DNA from: Paenibacillus sp. 37
GTDB lineage: Bacteria > Bacillota > Bacilli > Paenibacillales > Paenibacillaceae
NCBI RefSeq assembly: GCF_008386395.1
Contig: NZ_CP043761.1
Coordinates: 868,001 to 932,000 of the forward strand
Length of the DNA: 64,000 nt
Reading direction: 5' to 3'
Each line of letters starts with the position of its first letter. The first letter of the stretch is position 1. This document shows, one piece after another, positions 8,676-16,834 of the stretch. A model generated the notes under the pieces. The model made no database searches, was not told the origin of the DNA, and was given only the letters and a program-made list of their open reading frames with translations. Position numbers and translations under genes: made by a program.

Positions 8676-9296
8676 ATGAAGCTTAAGAAGAAGAAGGATA
8701 TATTTTTTGAGACACTGGAGAATATGGCAGATACGGTTGTTCAAGCGGCAGATTATTTCTCCCAGCATGTTTCCAACCTTCAGGATGTGACTCTTTTTGC
8801 TAATGAAATGAAGAAGTACGAGTCGAAATGTGATGATTACGTGCATACGATCATTACAGAACTCAACAAAACATTTATCACGCCGATCGAACGCGATGAT
8901 ATTATGGAGCTGACAACAACACTTGATGACGTATTGGACGGACTCGAAGCAACGGCTTCCCGTTTCTATATGTACCAACTGACAGATCCTGATGATGAGT
9001 TCGTCATACAGTTTGCTGAAATTTTGCGCCAATCGGCTTATGAAATTCAGAAGGCGATCCATCTGCTGTCTCAGAAAAAATTGCTCGCGATCCGTGAGTA
9101 CACCATTCGTTTGAATGATCTGGAAAACCAGGGCGACGAAGTGCTGCGCATGTGTATCAAACATCTCTTCGCTACCGTGTCTGATCCGATTGAATTGATC
9201 AAGCGTAAGGAAATTTACGAACGTCTTGAGACAACAACGGATGCTTGTGAAGACGTGGCGAACGTGCTTGAATCCATCATTATGCGTAATTCTTAA
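8676..9296 (+). CDS. DUF47 (PhoU-like) Pit accessory protein
   Basis: A 206-residue, all-helical PhoU-like protein of the DUF47 family, normally encoded next to Pit phosphate transporters and thought to modulate them. Visible marks are the opening KKKKDIFFETLENMADTV, the ESKCDDYVHTIITELNKTF metal-site helix, and the closing TTTDACEDVANVLESI. AAAGGGGATAGAGCT precedes the ATG at 8676. pit starts 14 bases after the stop, so the two form an operon. Acts at the inner face of the membrane. Confidence 0.93.
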   Translation: MKLKKKKDIFFETLENMADTVVQAADYFSQHVSNLQDVTLFANEMKKYESKCDDYVHTIITELNKTFITPIERDDIMELTTTLDDVLDGLEATASRFYMYQLTDPDDEFVIQFAEILRQSAYEIQKAIHLLSQKKLLAIREYTIRLNDLENQGDEVLRMCIKHLFATVSDPIELIKRKEIYERLETTTDACEDVANVLESIIMRNS

Positions 9297-9310
9297 GGAG
9301 CCAGAGAATA

Positions 9311-10300
9311 ATGGAAACAACGATTTGGGTATTGGGTATAGTCGTCTTCCTTGCACTGGCGTTTGACTTCATCAACGGTTTTCACGACACGGCCAATGCC
9401 ATTGCGACTTCGGTCTCAACCCGAGCACTGACGCCGCGTCGAGCTATTCTTATGGCAGCGGTGATGAACTTTGTCGGTGCGATGATGTTCACAGGCGTTG
9501 CGAAGACGATTGGTGGGAGTGTGACCGACCCCACCACGCTGGATAACGGGATAGAGGTCGTCATAGTCACCTTGATCTCAGCGATTATCTGGAACCTGGT
9601 TACATGGTGGTTTGGTATTCCGTCTTCTTCCTCACATGCACTTATTGGAGCCCTTGCAGGTGCCGTGCTCGTTGGCGCAGGATCTGATAAAGTGAAATGG
9701 AGCGGATTCATTGATATCGTCGGAGGTTTGTTATTATCACCACTGATCGCATTTGCCATTGGTTATGTGGTCATGACGATTCTCAAATATATTTTCGCCA
9801 AACGCAGTCCGCATAATGTGAACAAAGGTTTCCGTACAGTACAGATTTTCACGGCAGCACTGCAAGCATTCACGCATGGTACGAATGATGCACAGAAAGC
9901 GATGGGGATTATTACCTTTGCTCTGGTTGCAGCAGGTGTGCAGGATAATCTGGATGTTCCGCTGTGGGTTAAAATCTCAGCAGCAACTGCGATGGCTCTG
10001 GGTACATCCATTGGTGGTTGGAAAATCATCAAAACGATGGGTACCAAAATCTTTAAAATTGAACCGATCAACGGTTTTGCGGCGGATCTGTCAGCTGCAT
10101 CCGTTATTTTCACAGCAACGTTGCTTCACCTTCCAGTTAGTACAACGCACGCGATCACATCAGCTATTCTGGGTGTAGGCTCCGCGAAACGTTTCTCTGC
10201 GGTGAAATGGGGACTTGCTGGACGTATTATTATTACGTGGTTCATTACGATTCCGATTACTGGGGCACTGGCAGGATTATTGTACTGGATTATTTTCTAA
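9311..10300 (+). CDS. pit: Inorganic phosphate transporter, PiT family
   Basis: A 329-residue membrane transporter for metal-phosphate/H+ symport. Both PiT signatures are present: DFINGFHDTANAIATSV near the N terminus and HGTNDAQKAMGIITFAL plus STTHAITSAILGVG in the second half. This is the inverted-repeat topology of the family. AAGGAGCC precedes the ATG, immediately downstream of the DUF47 gene with which it is cotranscribed. The size is typical of compact bacterial Pit proteins. Confidence 0.95.
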   Translation: METTIWVLGIVVFLALAFDFINGFHDTANAIATSVSTRALTPRRAILMAAVMNFVGAMMFTGVAKTIGGSVTDPTTLDNGIEVVIVTLISAIIWNLVTWWFGIPSSSSHALIGALAGAVLVGAGSDKVKWSGFIDIVGGLLLSPLIAFAIGYVVMTILKYIFAKRSPHNVNKGFRTVQIFTAALQAFTHGTNDAQKAMGIITFALVAAGVQDNLDVPLWVKISAATAMALGTSIGGWKIIKTMGTKIFKIEPINGFAADLSAASVIFTATLLHLPVSTTHAITSAILGVGSAKRFSAVKWGLAGRIIITWFITIPITGALAGLLYWIIF

Positions 10301-10608
10301 AAAGAGAAGTTATCCCGAACAAAATTCGGAGTTATCAGACAATCTGTTCATAACTGTGTGAATATCGGGATATGTGGATAAATATACAACCAAAATCAAG
10401 AGACGCCTGTGCATGAACGTGTGGACAGGCTGGATATGTGGATAGCCATCCGTGGAATGATAAACCAAAAGAAGATATTCCTGTGGATACAGGGAACTGT
10501 GGATAGGGAAATGAGAGAAGCCAACAGGGTTGGCTTTTTTTGTTGTCGAGTTTGAAGGCACCTGTGTACAATAACGTAAAGATACAGGACAAGGATGTGA
10601 TCTGATTT
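10301..10608. other. pit-corA intergenic region with paired DnaA-box-like repeats
   Basis: This 308-base gap holds six TGTGNATAN sites, all in one orientation, in three pairs (10357/10373, 10420/10437, 10482/10498), plus one weaker TGTGTACAA at 10563. Within a pair the sites start 16-17 bases apart, and pairs recur every 61-65 bases. The sequence between the two sites of a pair is also similar (GGGATA, TGGATA, GGGAAC). TGTGGATAA at 10373 is a perfect complement of the TTATCCACA DnaA box; the 10437, 10482 and 10498 sites match eight of nine. A terminator lies at 10519. Confidence 0.7.
10519..10541 (+). terminator. Rho-independent terminator upstream of corA
   Basis: AGCCAAC (10519-10525) pairs with GTTGGCT (10529-10535) and is followed by six or more T. 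It probably ends the DUF47-pit transcript beyond the repeat array. Confidence 0.85.
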
Positions 10609-11568
10609 ATGATTCGTACACTCGCCATTACACGAGAACATCAAGTCTCCGTTAACGTACCACTTACACAGCTGGATCTGAACGATTACGCCTGGGTATG
10701 GGCCGATTTTAACCAGCCGACGGAAGAGGAAAGCCGTTTGCTGGATACATATTTTCATTTTCACCCTTTAGCTATTGAGGACTGTCTGCATGTGTTGCAG
10801 CGGCCTAAGCTTGATTATTATGATAATCTGCAGTTTCTTGTACTGCATGCACTGAACCCGTCCACACTAGAAGCCGAGGAGGTTGACTTGTTTCTCGGAT
10901 CAAACTTCCTCGTGTCTTTTCATCATGGCGTATTGGAAGAAGTGGATGAAGCGTGGGAGCGCTTGTTGCACCATGCACATGAACGAACCATCTGGGCGCG
11001 AGGTCCGGTGGCAGCAGCCTATACGGTGATGGACAAGCTGGTCGATCATTATTTTCCGTCTTTATTTGCGATTGAGGATGAACTGGCTGAACTGGAGAAC
11101 CGGGGTGGACAAGAATCGGTTGAAGACTTGATGAACCAGGTGTTTGATCTGCGGACTCGATTGCTGAAGCTTAGAAGAACTGTAGTACCGATGCGGGATC
11201 TGCTCTATCGGGTGGTGAACTCCCAGCATGTGCAGCGAACAGGTGAACATACGGCTTATTTTACTGATATCTATGACCACTTATTGAAGCTGACGGACAT
11301 GATTGAAGCCGATCGGGAGATGACCGCTGACCTGCGCGACAGTTATATTTCCCTGAACTCCAACCGGATGAATCAGATCATGAAGACACTCACGGTGATC
11401 ACGACTGTATTTATGCCGCTCACACTGATCGCGGGTATTTATGGCATGAACTTTGCCTATATGCCTGAGCTTCAGTGGAAATTTGGGTATGGTGCTGTTC
11501 TGCTGTTGATGTTTGTGCTTGGTGGAAGCATGGTGGCCTGGTTTGTGAAACGAGGATGGTTTAAGTGA
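10609..11568 (+). CDS. corA: CorA family divalent metal ion transporter
   Basis: A 319-residue CorA-type Mg2+ (or Co2+/Ni2+) channel. The N-terminal cytoplasmic alpha/beta domain runs to about residue 240. It is followed by two C-terminal spans and the pore signature Gly279-Met280-Asn281 in IYGMNF, with the extracellular acidic loop AYMPELQW after it. The basic C-terminal tail VKRGWFK is typical. AGGACAAGGATG lies upstream of the ATG. Single gene, probably from its own promoter downstream of the terminator at 10519. Confidence 0.95.
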   Translation: MIRTLAITREHQVSVNVPLTQLDLNDYAWVWADFNQPTEEESRLLDTYFHFHPLAIEDCLHVLQRPKLDYYDNLQFLVLHALNPSTLEAEEVDLFLGSNFLVSFHHGVLEEVDEAWERLLHHAHERTIWARGPVAAAYTVMDKLVDHYFPSLFAIEDELAELENRGGQESVEDLMNQVFDLRTRLLKLRRTVVPMRDLLYRVVNSQHVQRTGEHTAYFTDIYDHLLKLTDMIEADREMTADLRDSYISLNSNRMNQIMKTLTVITTVFMPLTLIAGIYGMNFAYMPELQWKFGYGAVLLLMFVLGGSMVAWFVKRGWFK

Positions 11569-11700
11569 GAACGAATGTAATCAGATGTTAGTAACATAAA
11601 CTTGTAATAACGTGTATCCACAGGTAAAATATAACGATATGTGAGTGAATAGAATCTGGATGAATTATCCATACATATCATTGTGGAAGGATGGGATACG

Positions 11701-12162
11701 ATGAGATTGGCAGAGGCTCTTGTACTGCGAGCGGATGAGCAGAAGAAGATAGCTCAGCTCAAGCAACGTCTGGAACGCGTAGTCAAAGTTCAGGAAGGTG
11801 AACAGCCAGCAGAGGACCCACAGTTGCTTATGATCGACCTGGAGAACACGATCCGGAGCCTGACGGTATTGGTTAAGAAAATTAATAAGACCAATGCACA
11901 GACTGACTTCACTGCTGGAGTTACGCTTGCTGATGCCCTTGCAGAGCGGGATGGAATCATGCAAGAAAGAGCATCATTTAACGAAGTTTTGCAGAATGCG
12001 TCCATTCGCCAGGATCGGTACAGTCGTTCTGAAGTGAAGTATGAGCGAACCGTGAACATAGCAGATATTCAACATAAAGTGGATAGCCTTTCGAAATCCT
12101 ATCGGGAACTGGATTTTAAAATTCAGGAGAAGAACTGGACCATAGACTTAATCGAGGAATAA
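11701..12162 (+). CDS. DIP1984 family protein (septicolysin-like annotation)
   Basis: A 153-residue helical protein with the DIP1984-family pattern: opening MRLAEALVLRADEQKKIAQL, the VQEGEQPAEDP turn, KKINKTNAQT, ALAERD, and the signature ASIRQDRYSRSEVKY. These proteins are predicted coiled coils of unknown function; older records call some septicolysin without good evidence. The ATG at 11701 follows GGAAGGATGGG. A single DnaA-box-like GTATCCACA lies about 80 bases upstream (11614). Monocistronic. Confidence 0.85.
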   Translation: MRLAEALVLRADEQKKIAQLKQRLERVVKVQEGEQPAEDPQLLMIDLENTIRSLTVLVKKINKTNAQTDFTAGVTLADALAERDGIMQERASFNEVLQNASIRQDRYSRSEVKYERTVNIADIQHKVDSLSKSYRELDFKIQEKNWTIDLIEE

Positions 12163-12559
12163 AACTGCGTCGGTAACCCTATCCAAATGAAGCGAGCATA
12201 ACCCACCAACGGGAAGTTGGAAACCTGGTAGACGCTGGGCCATGTCTAACCCACATCATCATTTAGCCCAATATTGTTACAAGAATGCGCAGCATGGATG
12301 TATCGTGTATCTTTCTAATTGTTACGACCATATGCAGGTCTTTGGATAGCGGTGAGGGTGGGTAAGGGGAATTGCAGTTTGAATTACATATGAAGAAGGC
12401 CACTGGGCCATGATCTCGGGCAGTAATAACTGTCGGGAGATGATGTTTGCCAGGTGGCCTTTCTGATTCTTCTATTAGAAGTTTTGAAAAAAAATGTATC
12501 CACATGTGAATAACTAATCCGCAGCAATAAGCTGTGTATAACTTACGAGGTTTTTCCTG
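12163..12559. other. Convergent intergenic region with a nested hairpin and DnaA-box-like sites
   Basis: No gene seen in 397 bases between convergent genes. It contains the nested hairpin at 12397-12460 and three DnaA-box-like sites: GTATCCACA 12496, TGTGAATAA 12505 and TGTGTATAA 12533. The last two match TTATNCACA perfectly on the opposite strand. The stretch 12170-12275 has several short GC-rich complementary segments but no riboswitch I recognise. Confidence 0.5.
12397..12470 (+). terminator. Nested hairpin, probable terminator of the DIP1984 gene
   Basis: AGGCCAC-TGG (12397-12406) pairs with CCA-g-GTGGCCT (12450-12460). An inner stem GGCAGT/ACTGTC with an AATA loop is nested inside, and TTTCTGATTCTT follows. 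It is longer than a minimal terminator, so a structured RNA is possible. Confidence 0.5.
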
Positions 12560-13648
12560 TTACTCCACTTCAAGGATAAAAGAAGTCGTTGCTGCCTCTT
12601 TGCCATTCACAACAATCGTTAACGTATGCAGTCCAGCATAGTATTTTCTCGTTGTGATGACTTTGAACGATTGTTTAGTGGCTACCTTGGTTCTGCCTGT
12701 CGGGTACATTTTATCGGAGCATTTGAATCGTTTAGGGGCCTGTTTGCCGTTTGCCTTCATATAACCCATCTCATATTCAATTCGCAGCATCTGTGACTCG
12801 CCGCTCTCATTAACAACATCAAATGAAAAATGAAGATCCTCGCCAATGGAAATCGTATCCTGGACAAGCTGGAGCTGCTCAATGTGAATCGAATCCTGCT
12901 CGTTATAACCAAAAAGACTTAGTGCTTTGCGATGTCCTTTCTTCAGTAATGACCTGCTGGCATGCCGGACAATCCAGTCTGTGTGTACATGTTGTCCGTA
13001 CCAGGTCGTGGCCAGATCCATAACCAGTTCAGGGTGGTCCTTGGAGATGTCATTCAGATGATTGGCGACACTTTTGCGAACATAGAGGGACTCGTCCTGT
13101 TTCAATGCATGCAGAATCGGAAGTACAGGTGTTGGATCAGTGATAAAGTTCTGGAGTTTCGCACCCCATGGCAAACGTGGCCGGCTGCCCTCACTGGCAA
13201 GTCTGCGGATATGCTCGTTGTCACTTTCTGCCCACGCCATCATATGTTTCATCGTTTGGATTGGATAATGTTCAATAAACGGACGTACCGCGAACTCTGA
13301 GCTGGAATAAGGTGTGAAGAGGGTTAGATACTTCATGGATAACTCGTAATCTTCTGGGTCAAGTCCGTTCACTTCAATAAAATCCGGTACAAATAGATAT
13401 TCAACGCCTCTCATCGTCGGGGCGGCTTGTTCGATAATATGTAATGCTTCCTCATAATTGTCCGGCAGTACCTGGGTCAAAGCCAGTGTGATTCTGCGAA
13501 TGCGCGCTTTGAATTCCAACTGTTCCCAGCCTTCAGCGAAAACCAATTCATGAAATTGCTGTGTATCCAGCTTAGGGTAGAATTGGCGCAACTGTTCGCC
13601 GGTCCGATCGATTAATGCGGGAGTGTATTTGTCTTTGATAAGTTCCAT
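12560..13648 (-). CDS. alkC: AlkC-type DNA alkylation repair glycosylase
   Basis: A 362-residue protein of the HEAT-like-repeat DNA glycosylase family that excises positively charged alkylated bases such as 3-methyladenine. Residues 1-255 are helical repeats with the conserved WAESDNEHIRRLASEGSRPRLPWG segment and the DESLYVRKSVANHLNDISKD HEAT signature. Residues about 265-362 form a beta-rich Ig-like C-terminal domain, the arrangement of the AlkC-alpha branch. The gene reads toward a structured intergenic region; a good AGGCGG-type site precedes the ATG. A second member, AlkD-like, lies at 49945. Confidence 0.9.
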   Translation of the reverse strand: MELIKDKYTPALIDRTGEQLRQFYPKLDTQQFHELVFAEGWEQLEFKARIRRITLALTQVLPDNYEEALHIIEQAAPTMRGVEYLFVPDFIEVNGLDPEDYELSMKYLTLFTPYSSSEFAVRPFIEHYPIQTMKHMMAWAESDNEHIRRLASEGSRPRLPWGAKLQNFITDPTPVLPILHALKQDESLYVRKSVANHLNDISKDHPELVMDLATTWYGQHVHTDWIVRHASRSLLKKGHRKALSLFGYNEQDSIHIEQLQLVQDTISIGEDLHFSFDVVNESGESQMLRIEYEMGYMKANGKQAPKRFKCSDKMYPTGRTKVATKQSFKVITTRKYYAGLHTLTIVVNGKEAATTSFILEVE

Positions 13649-13744
13649 GGTCCGCCTCCTTTAGTTACTATTCAGTATACCTCAAATTACAGAAATAAGA
13701 ACGTAAGTTCCTGAAAATTATTTGTTTACCGATGAACGGTGTTA

Positions 13745-13773
13745 AGGCACCCGCCTTCTGTAAGGGGGTGCCT
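13745..13773. terminator. Hairpin after the yqfQ-like gene
   Basis: AGGCACCC (13745-13752) pairs with GGGTGCCT (13766-13773). The tail is TTAAC on the minus strand and GAATTTTC on the plus strand, so it is a moderate terminator for the minus-strand gene. Confidence 0.55.
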
Positions 13774-13781
13774 GAATTTTC

Positions 13782-14417
13782 TTAACCTTTGCGACTTTTG
13801 GGACGGCGCTTCGTGGAATTGGATTTGCGGCGGACTGGAGTTGTATTGCGGCGACGTGTAGCATTCGTTGTTTTGTTCCGACGTTTGTTTTTGCGTTTCC
13901 GGGGCGGCGTATATTCTTCATAGTCTGCATCAGCTGCGCTGTTATTCGATTTTCCTTTTCCAAAAGGCAGAATGCCCATTACAAGTTTCATCATGGGAGC
14001 CATCTGCTGGATGCCACCAACGACCTTCTGCATTTTGCCTATTCCACTCATGATTCCATCAATACCGCCGAAGCGGTCGATCATTCCTTTTAACTCACCG
14101 ATGTTGGCTAACGAAAAGCCGGTACTGCCAGTAGCAGGCGCCGTTACCGGAGCTGGGGGAACAACCTGAGCTGCACCTCCATAAAAGTTCCCGCCAGACA
14201 CACCCTGCCCATAGGGTACGACTGCAGAAGCCTCGACTTCACCAAAGCCCGGGTAGTGTGGTTCTACGCCAGGATACATCGGTTGAATTTGAGTTTCATT
14301 TAAAGACCGCGGAACCACACCGGGCGGCATATAGGCAGAAGTATGTGCCTGTCGATGAGCATGAGAAGACGGACGCTGCCCTGGTGGTGGCTGGCGGTGA
14401 TAATAATGCTGTGGCAT
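13782..14417 (-). CDS. YqfQ-like low-complexity protein
   Basis: A 211-residue protein of the YqfQ/VrrA type. Residues 1-95 are Pro/Gln/His/Gly-rich (start MPQHYYHRQPPPGQRP). The middle is a conserved hydrophobic block (IGELKGMIDRFGGIDGIMSG, then GGIQQMAPMMKLVMGILP). The C terminus is very basic (KRKNKRRNK, RRKSNSTKRRPKSRKG). Function unknown; in B. subtilis and B. anthracis relatives the N-terminal repeats vary in length between strains. AAGGAACG lies upstream of the ATG. The basic tail could bind nucleic acid or the wall (inference). Confidence 0.75.
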   Translation of the reverse strand: MPQHYYHRQPPPGQRPSSHAHRQAHTSAYMPPGVVPRSLNETQIQPMYPGVEPHYPGFGEVEASAVVPYGQGVSGGNFYGGAAQVVPPAPVTAPATGSTGFSLANIGELKGMIDRFGGIDGIMSGIGKMQKVVGGIQQMAPMMKLVMGILPFGKGKSNNSAADADYEEYTPPRKRKNKRRNKTTNATRRRNTTPVRRKSNSTKRRPKSRKG

Positions 14418-14871
14418 GAACGATCACGTTCCTTCTATGTTGGATTTCGGAATTGCGTTCCATGAGTTGCATGACAGATGTACATCATAGACCCTTGTGG
14501 AACTCCCTTTTGTTATACTGTATGTCATTCGCGGAGAGACGGCGTAGGCGGGTGTCCCGGAAAACGGGATATTTGCGGATTTGGGCGCATGGCATGATGG
14601 CAGGTTCCCGAAGAGAAAATGAAGTTTGGACACAAAATTGTCACATTTAAGTGGGTTGAAATCCTACATAAGCAATCGGATATATACAGGTGAAAACTGG
14701 GAAATAACGCGGTAATTTCGTCTGATGTGCGCGAGGCGAGGACAATAGTACCTTTTGTAAGCGGTAACATGTATTTTTATTCTGTAGTGCGTGAAATCGG
14801 TAACGCTTGAAATACCAACTCAGTGTGAGTACAATGTAGGTACACAGTAACCGCTAGGGGATGATGATGAA
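14418..14871. other. Divergent intergenic region between the yqfQ-like gene and yerC
   Basis: No gene seen in 454 bases. It holds a strong promoter at 14807-14835 and a cre-like TGTAAGCGGTAACA at 14756-14769, whose centre departs from the cre consensus. It also has a small CCCG/CGGG hairpin near 14560. The rest is unexplained. Confidence 0.45.
14807..14835 (+). promoter_or_regulatory. SigA-type promoter with operator-like palindrome for yerC
   Basis: TTGAAA (14807-14812), 17-base spacer, TACAAT (14830-14835). ACTCA-GTG-TGAGT, an inverted repeat with perfect 5-bp arms, fills the spacer up to the -10 (14818-14830), a position suited to repression. Confidence 0.65.
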
Positions 14872-15162
14872 ATGCAGCTGAAAAAGCTAAATGATAAAAG
14901 CATTGAACAACTATTCGAGGCTATTTTGACGCTAAAAGATATTGAAGAGTGTTATGTTTTCTTTGATGACCTCTGCACAGTTAACGAGATCCAATCCATG
15001 TCCCAGCGGCTGGAAGTGGCTCGTATGTTGGGTAAAGGCAATACGTATAACCAGATTGAAGCAGAGACAGGTGCGAGTACAGCTACAATTTCACGTGTGA
15101 AACGCTGCCTGAATTACGGCAATGATGGTTATAAAATGACGCTCGAACGCCTGGGACGCTAA
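14872..15162 (+). CDS. yerC: YerC/TrpR-like transcriptional regulator
   Basis: A 96-residue DNA-binding protein of the YerC/YecD family, relatives of the Trp repressor. The helix-turn-helix is clear: VARMLGKGNTYNQIEAETGA, then STATISRVKRCLNYGNDGY. The preceding helices with FDDLCTVNEIQSMSQRLEVA match the family. AGGGGATGATGATGAA precedes the ATG. The next gene begins two bases after its stop, so they form an operon. The ligand of this family is not established; the palindrome in its own promoter suggests autoregulation. Confidence 0.92.
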   Translation: MQLKKLNDKSIEQLFEAILTLKDIEECYVFFDDLCTVNEIQSMSQRLEVARMLGKGNTYNQIEAETGASTATISRVKRCLNYGNDGYKMTLERLGR

Positions 15163-15163
15163 C

Positions 15164-15949
15164 ATGAAGAAGCCGGGTGTGCTCATCATCAGTCACGGTT
15201 CACAGGAGCAGACCTGGGTGGAATCCGTCGATGACGCGATCTCCCGGTTGAATCTGCCTGTTCCATTACCGGTTGAAGCCGGTTTTCTTGAACTTGTGGA
15301 AGGACGCCTGATCCAGGACGGTATCGACCGACTGGAAACACAAGGCGTAACCGATATTCTGGTCGTACCTCTATTTGTTTCGTCCGGGAGTACACATGTG
15401 GATGAAATTGAATATGCCATTGGTGCAAAGGAAACACCTGATCGCGAAACGGATCTGGAACCGTTCGATGTGAAGGCTCGGGTTCACTTCGGTTATCCAG
15501 TGGATAACGATCCGGATATTGCCGTAATGGTGTGGGACAAAGTCCGATTATTGTCGCAGCAACCGGAGGAAGAAACGATTCTGCTGGTAGGCCATGGGAG
15601 TATTCATAATGGTTTTCGCGAGCGTTGGGAAGCCGGAATTTCTTCCCTTGCAGAGCTTGTGCAGGAAGTTAGTGGTGTAGCCCATACGGATTATGCATTG
15701 TTGAATCCAGAGAGTGTGTACGACAAAGTGAAGTATTGGAGCGAAGAGCGGGGGAACCGAGTCATTGTGGCGCCGCTGTTTTTGAGTGCCGGTTATTTCA
15801 CGAGGAACGTTATCCCGGGTCGGCTGCAGGAACTGAACTATGTGTACAGTGGAGAGACACTGTTGCCACATCCATTGCTCGGGCAGTGGCTGGAGCATCA
15901 GATCCAGATTTTGCTGGAGAGATGTAATGAAGTTAAAGCTTCTTCTTGA
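15164..15949 (+). CDS. Sirohydrochlorin chelatase-like (CbiX family) protein
   Basis: A 261-residue protein with two CbiX-type halves. The first has ISHGSQEQTWVESV and DILVVPLFVSSGSTHVDEI; the second has LVGHGSIHNGFRERWEAG and VIVAPLFLSAGYFTRNVIPG. Each half carries the conserved His used for metal insertion into tetrapyrroles (HGS, STH / HGS, with the second STH-like position changed). The family makes sirohaem or cobalamin, but no other tetrapyrrole genes are nearby, so the substrate is uncertain. Cotranscribed with yerC (one-base gap). Confidence 0.85.
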   Translation: MKKPGVLIISHGSQEQTWVESVDDAISRLNLPVPLPVEAGFLELVEGRLIQDGIDRLETQGVTDILVVPLFVSSGSTHVDEIEYAIGAKETPDRETDLEPFDVKARVHFGYPVDNDPDIAVMVWDKVRLLSQQPEEETILLVGHGSIHNGFRERWEAGISSLAELVQEVSGVAHTDYALLNPESVYDKVKYWSEERGNRVIVAPLFLSAGYFTRNVIPGRLQELNYVYSGETLLPHPLLGQWLEHQIQILLERCNEVKASS

Positions 15950-16038
15950 AGTGATCGTTTTGGCATAGGTGTGTGGTCACATCGCTCGCAGTAATGTTGC
16001 ATCAATTGATTTGAACTCCATAGCTTCATAAACAATCA

Positions 16039-16064
16039 AACCACGTCAAAGGACGTGGTTTTTT
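16039..16064 (+). terminator. Terminator of the yerC-cbiX operon
   Basis: AACCACGTC (16039-16047) pairs with GACGTGGTT (16052-16060), followed by TTTTG. Confidence 0.85.
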
Positions 16065-16095
16065 GTTTGTTGTAGATCACTTAACAAGGATTAGT

Positions 16096-16665
16096 TTATC
16101 CATTAATGGGTGCGTGCAATTGCAGATGTAGCTCCAGTAAACTTATTAATTGGTCAACGATCTCCTCGGCCGGATAAGGCATGGAATTCATAATCCACCA
16201 CTCCAGGAGGCCCACAGCAGCGGAAGCAAGAAACTGTATGGTAACCTCTTTTTTCATACCTTCCTGGATGCCACAGGCATCCATCTGTTCCTCCACTCCC
16301 TGGACCAACAATTTCATCAACTTACTACGGAATGCCGGAATACCTTTTTTGGTTAGAAGTGTGGTATAGGTAGAGGCATGCTGTTCCAGATAACGGAAAG
16401 TTCTGAGCAGCGCATCCTTGGCCGTAACGGGTGTTGTAGTAGAGCTTTCGATCATACAGGCATCCAACAACCGCTGCAAATAGGTTTCAATGCATTGATC
16501 CAACAAATCGAACTTGTCTGCGTAATGCAAATAGATGGTTCCTCGGTTTACATTAGCCCGATCAGCAATATCGTTTATCGTAATTTGCTCGAAATCCCGT
16601 TCTTCCAGTAACCCCACAAAAGCTTCGATTATCGCCTTTCGTGTCTTGAGTACTCGTCTGTCCAT
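16096..16665 (-). CDS. TetR family transcriptional regulator
   Basis: A 189-residue TetR-type repressor. The N-terminal HTH is typical: RKAIIEAFVGLLEERDFEQI, then INDIADRANVNRGTIYLHYA. The C-terminal part has the TetR_C pattern of the DhaS/YxbF-like group (VEEQMDACGIQ, AAVGLLEWWIMN). I use the ATG at 16665, where GGAGG lies five bases upstream; a longer frame begins at 16692. It is transcribed divergently from the ketopantoate-reductase-like gene, with inverted repeats between them (16706 and 16771), and so probably controls it and itself. Confidence 0.9.
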   Translation of the reverse strand: MDRRVLKTRKAIIEAFVGLLEERDFEQITINDIADRANVNRGTIYLHYADKFDLLDQCIETYLQRLLDACMIESSTTTPVTAKDALLRTFRYLEQHASTYTTLLTKKGIPAFRSKLMKLLVQGVEEQMDACGIQEGMKKEVTIQFLASAAVGLLEWWIMNSMPYPAEEIVDQLISLLELHLQLHAPING

Positions 16666-16705
16666 GGCCCCTCCTATGATGGTTTTCAACAATAAGGAAT
16701 CATTC

Positions 16706-16812
16706 GTTGATTTTTCAACAAAAACGGATATTTTAACGATTGAAGCACAGTAGGTGCTTTGTTACTCTTATTTTATCAACAAATGTTCATAAAGCAACGA
16801 ATATTGATAAAA
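16706..16812. promoter_or_regulatory. Divergent promoter region with two inverted repeats
   Basis: GTTGA-TTTT-TCAAC (16706-16719) and TTTTATCAA / TTGATAAAA (16771-16779 and 16804-16812, 24 bases apart) lie between the TetR gene and its divergent partner. Between the second arms is AACA-AA-TGTT. These are operator candidates for the TetR protein. Confidence 0.5.
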
Positions 16813-16834
16813 TATGAAAATAGAGGGATAACCA

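Noticed and set aside
12170..12275. Possible riboswitch
   Set aside because: Paired segments exist, but no known class motif (TPP, SAM, FMN, cobalamin, T-box and others) could be matched.
14756..14769. cre-like TGTAAGCGGTAACA
   Set aside because: The centre CGG departs from the CGY core and yerC is not a carbon gene; kept only as a note in the intergenic entry.
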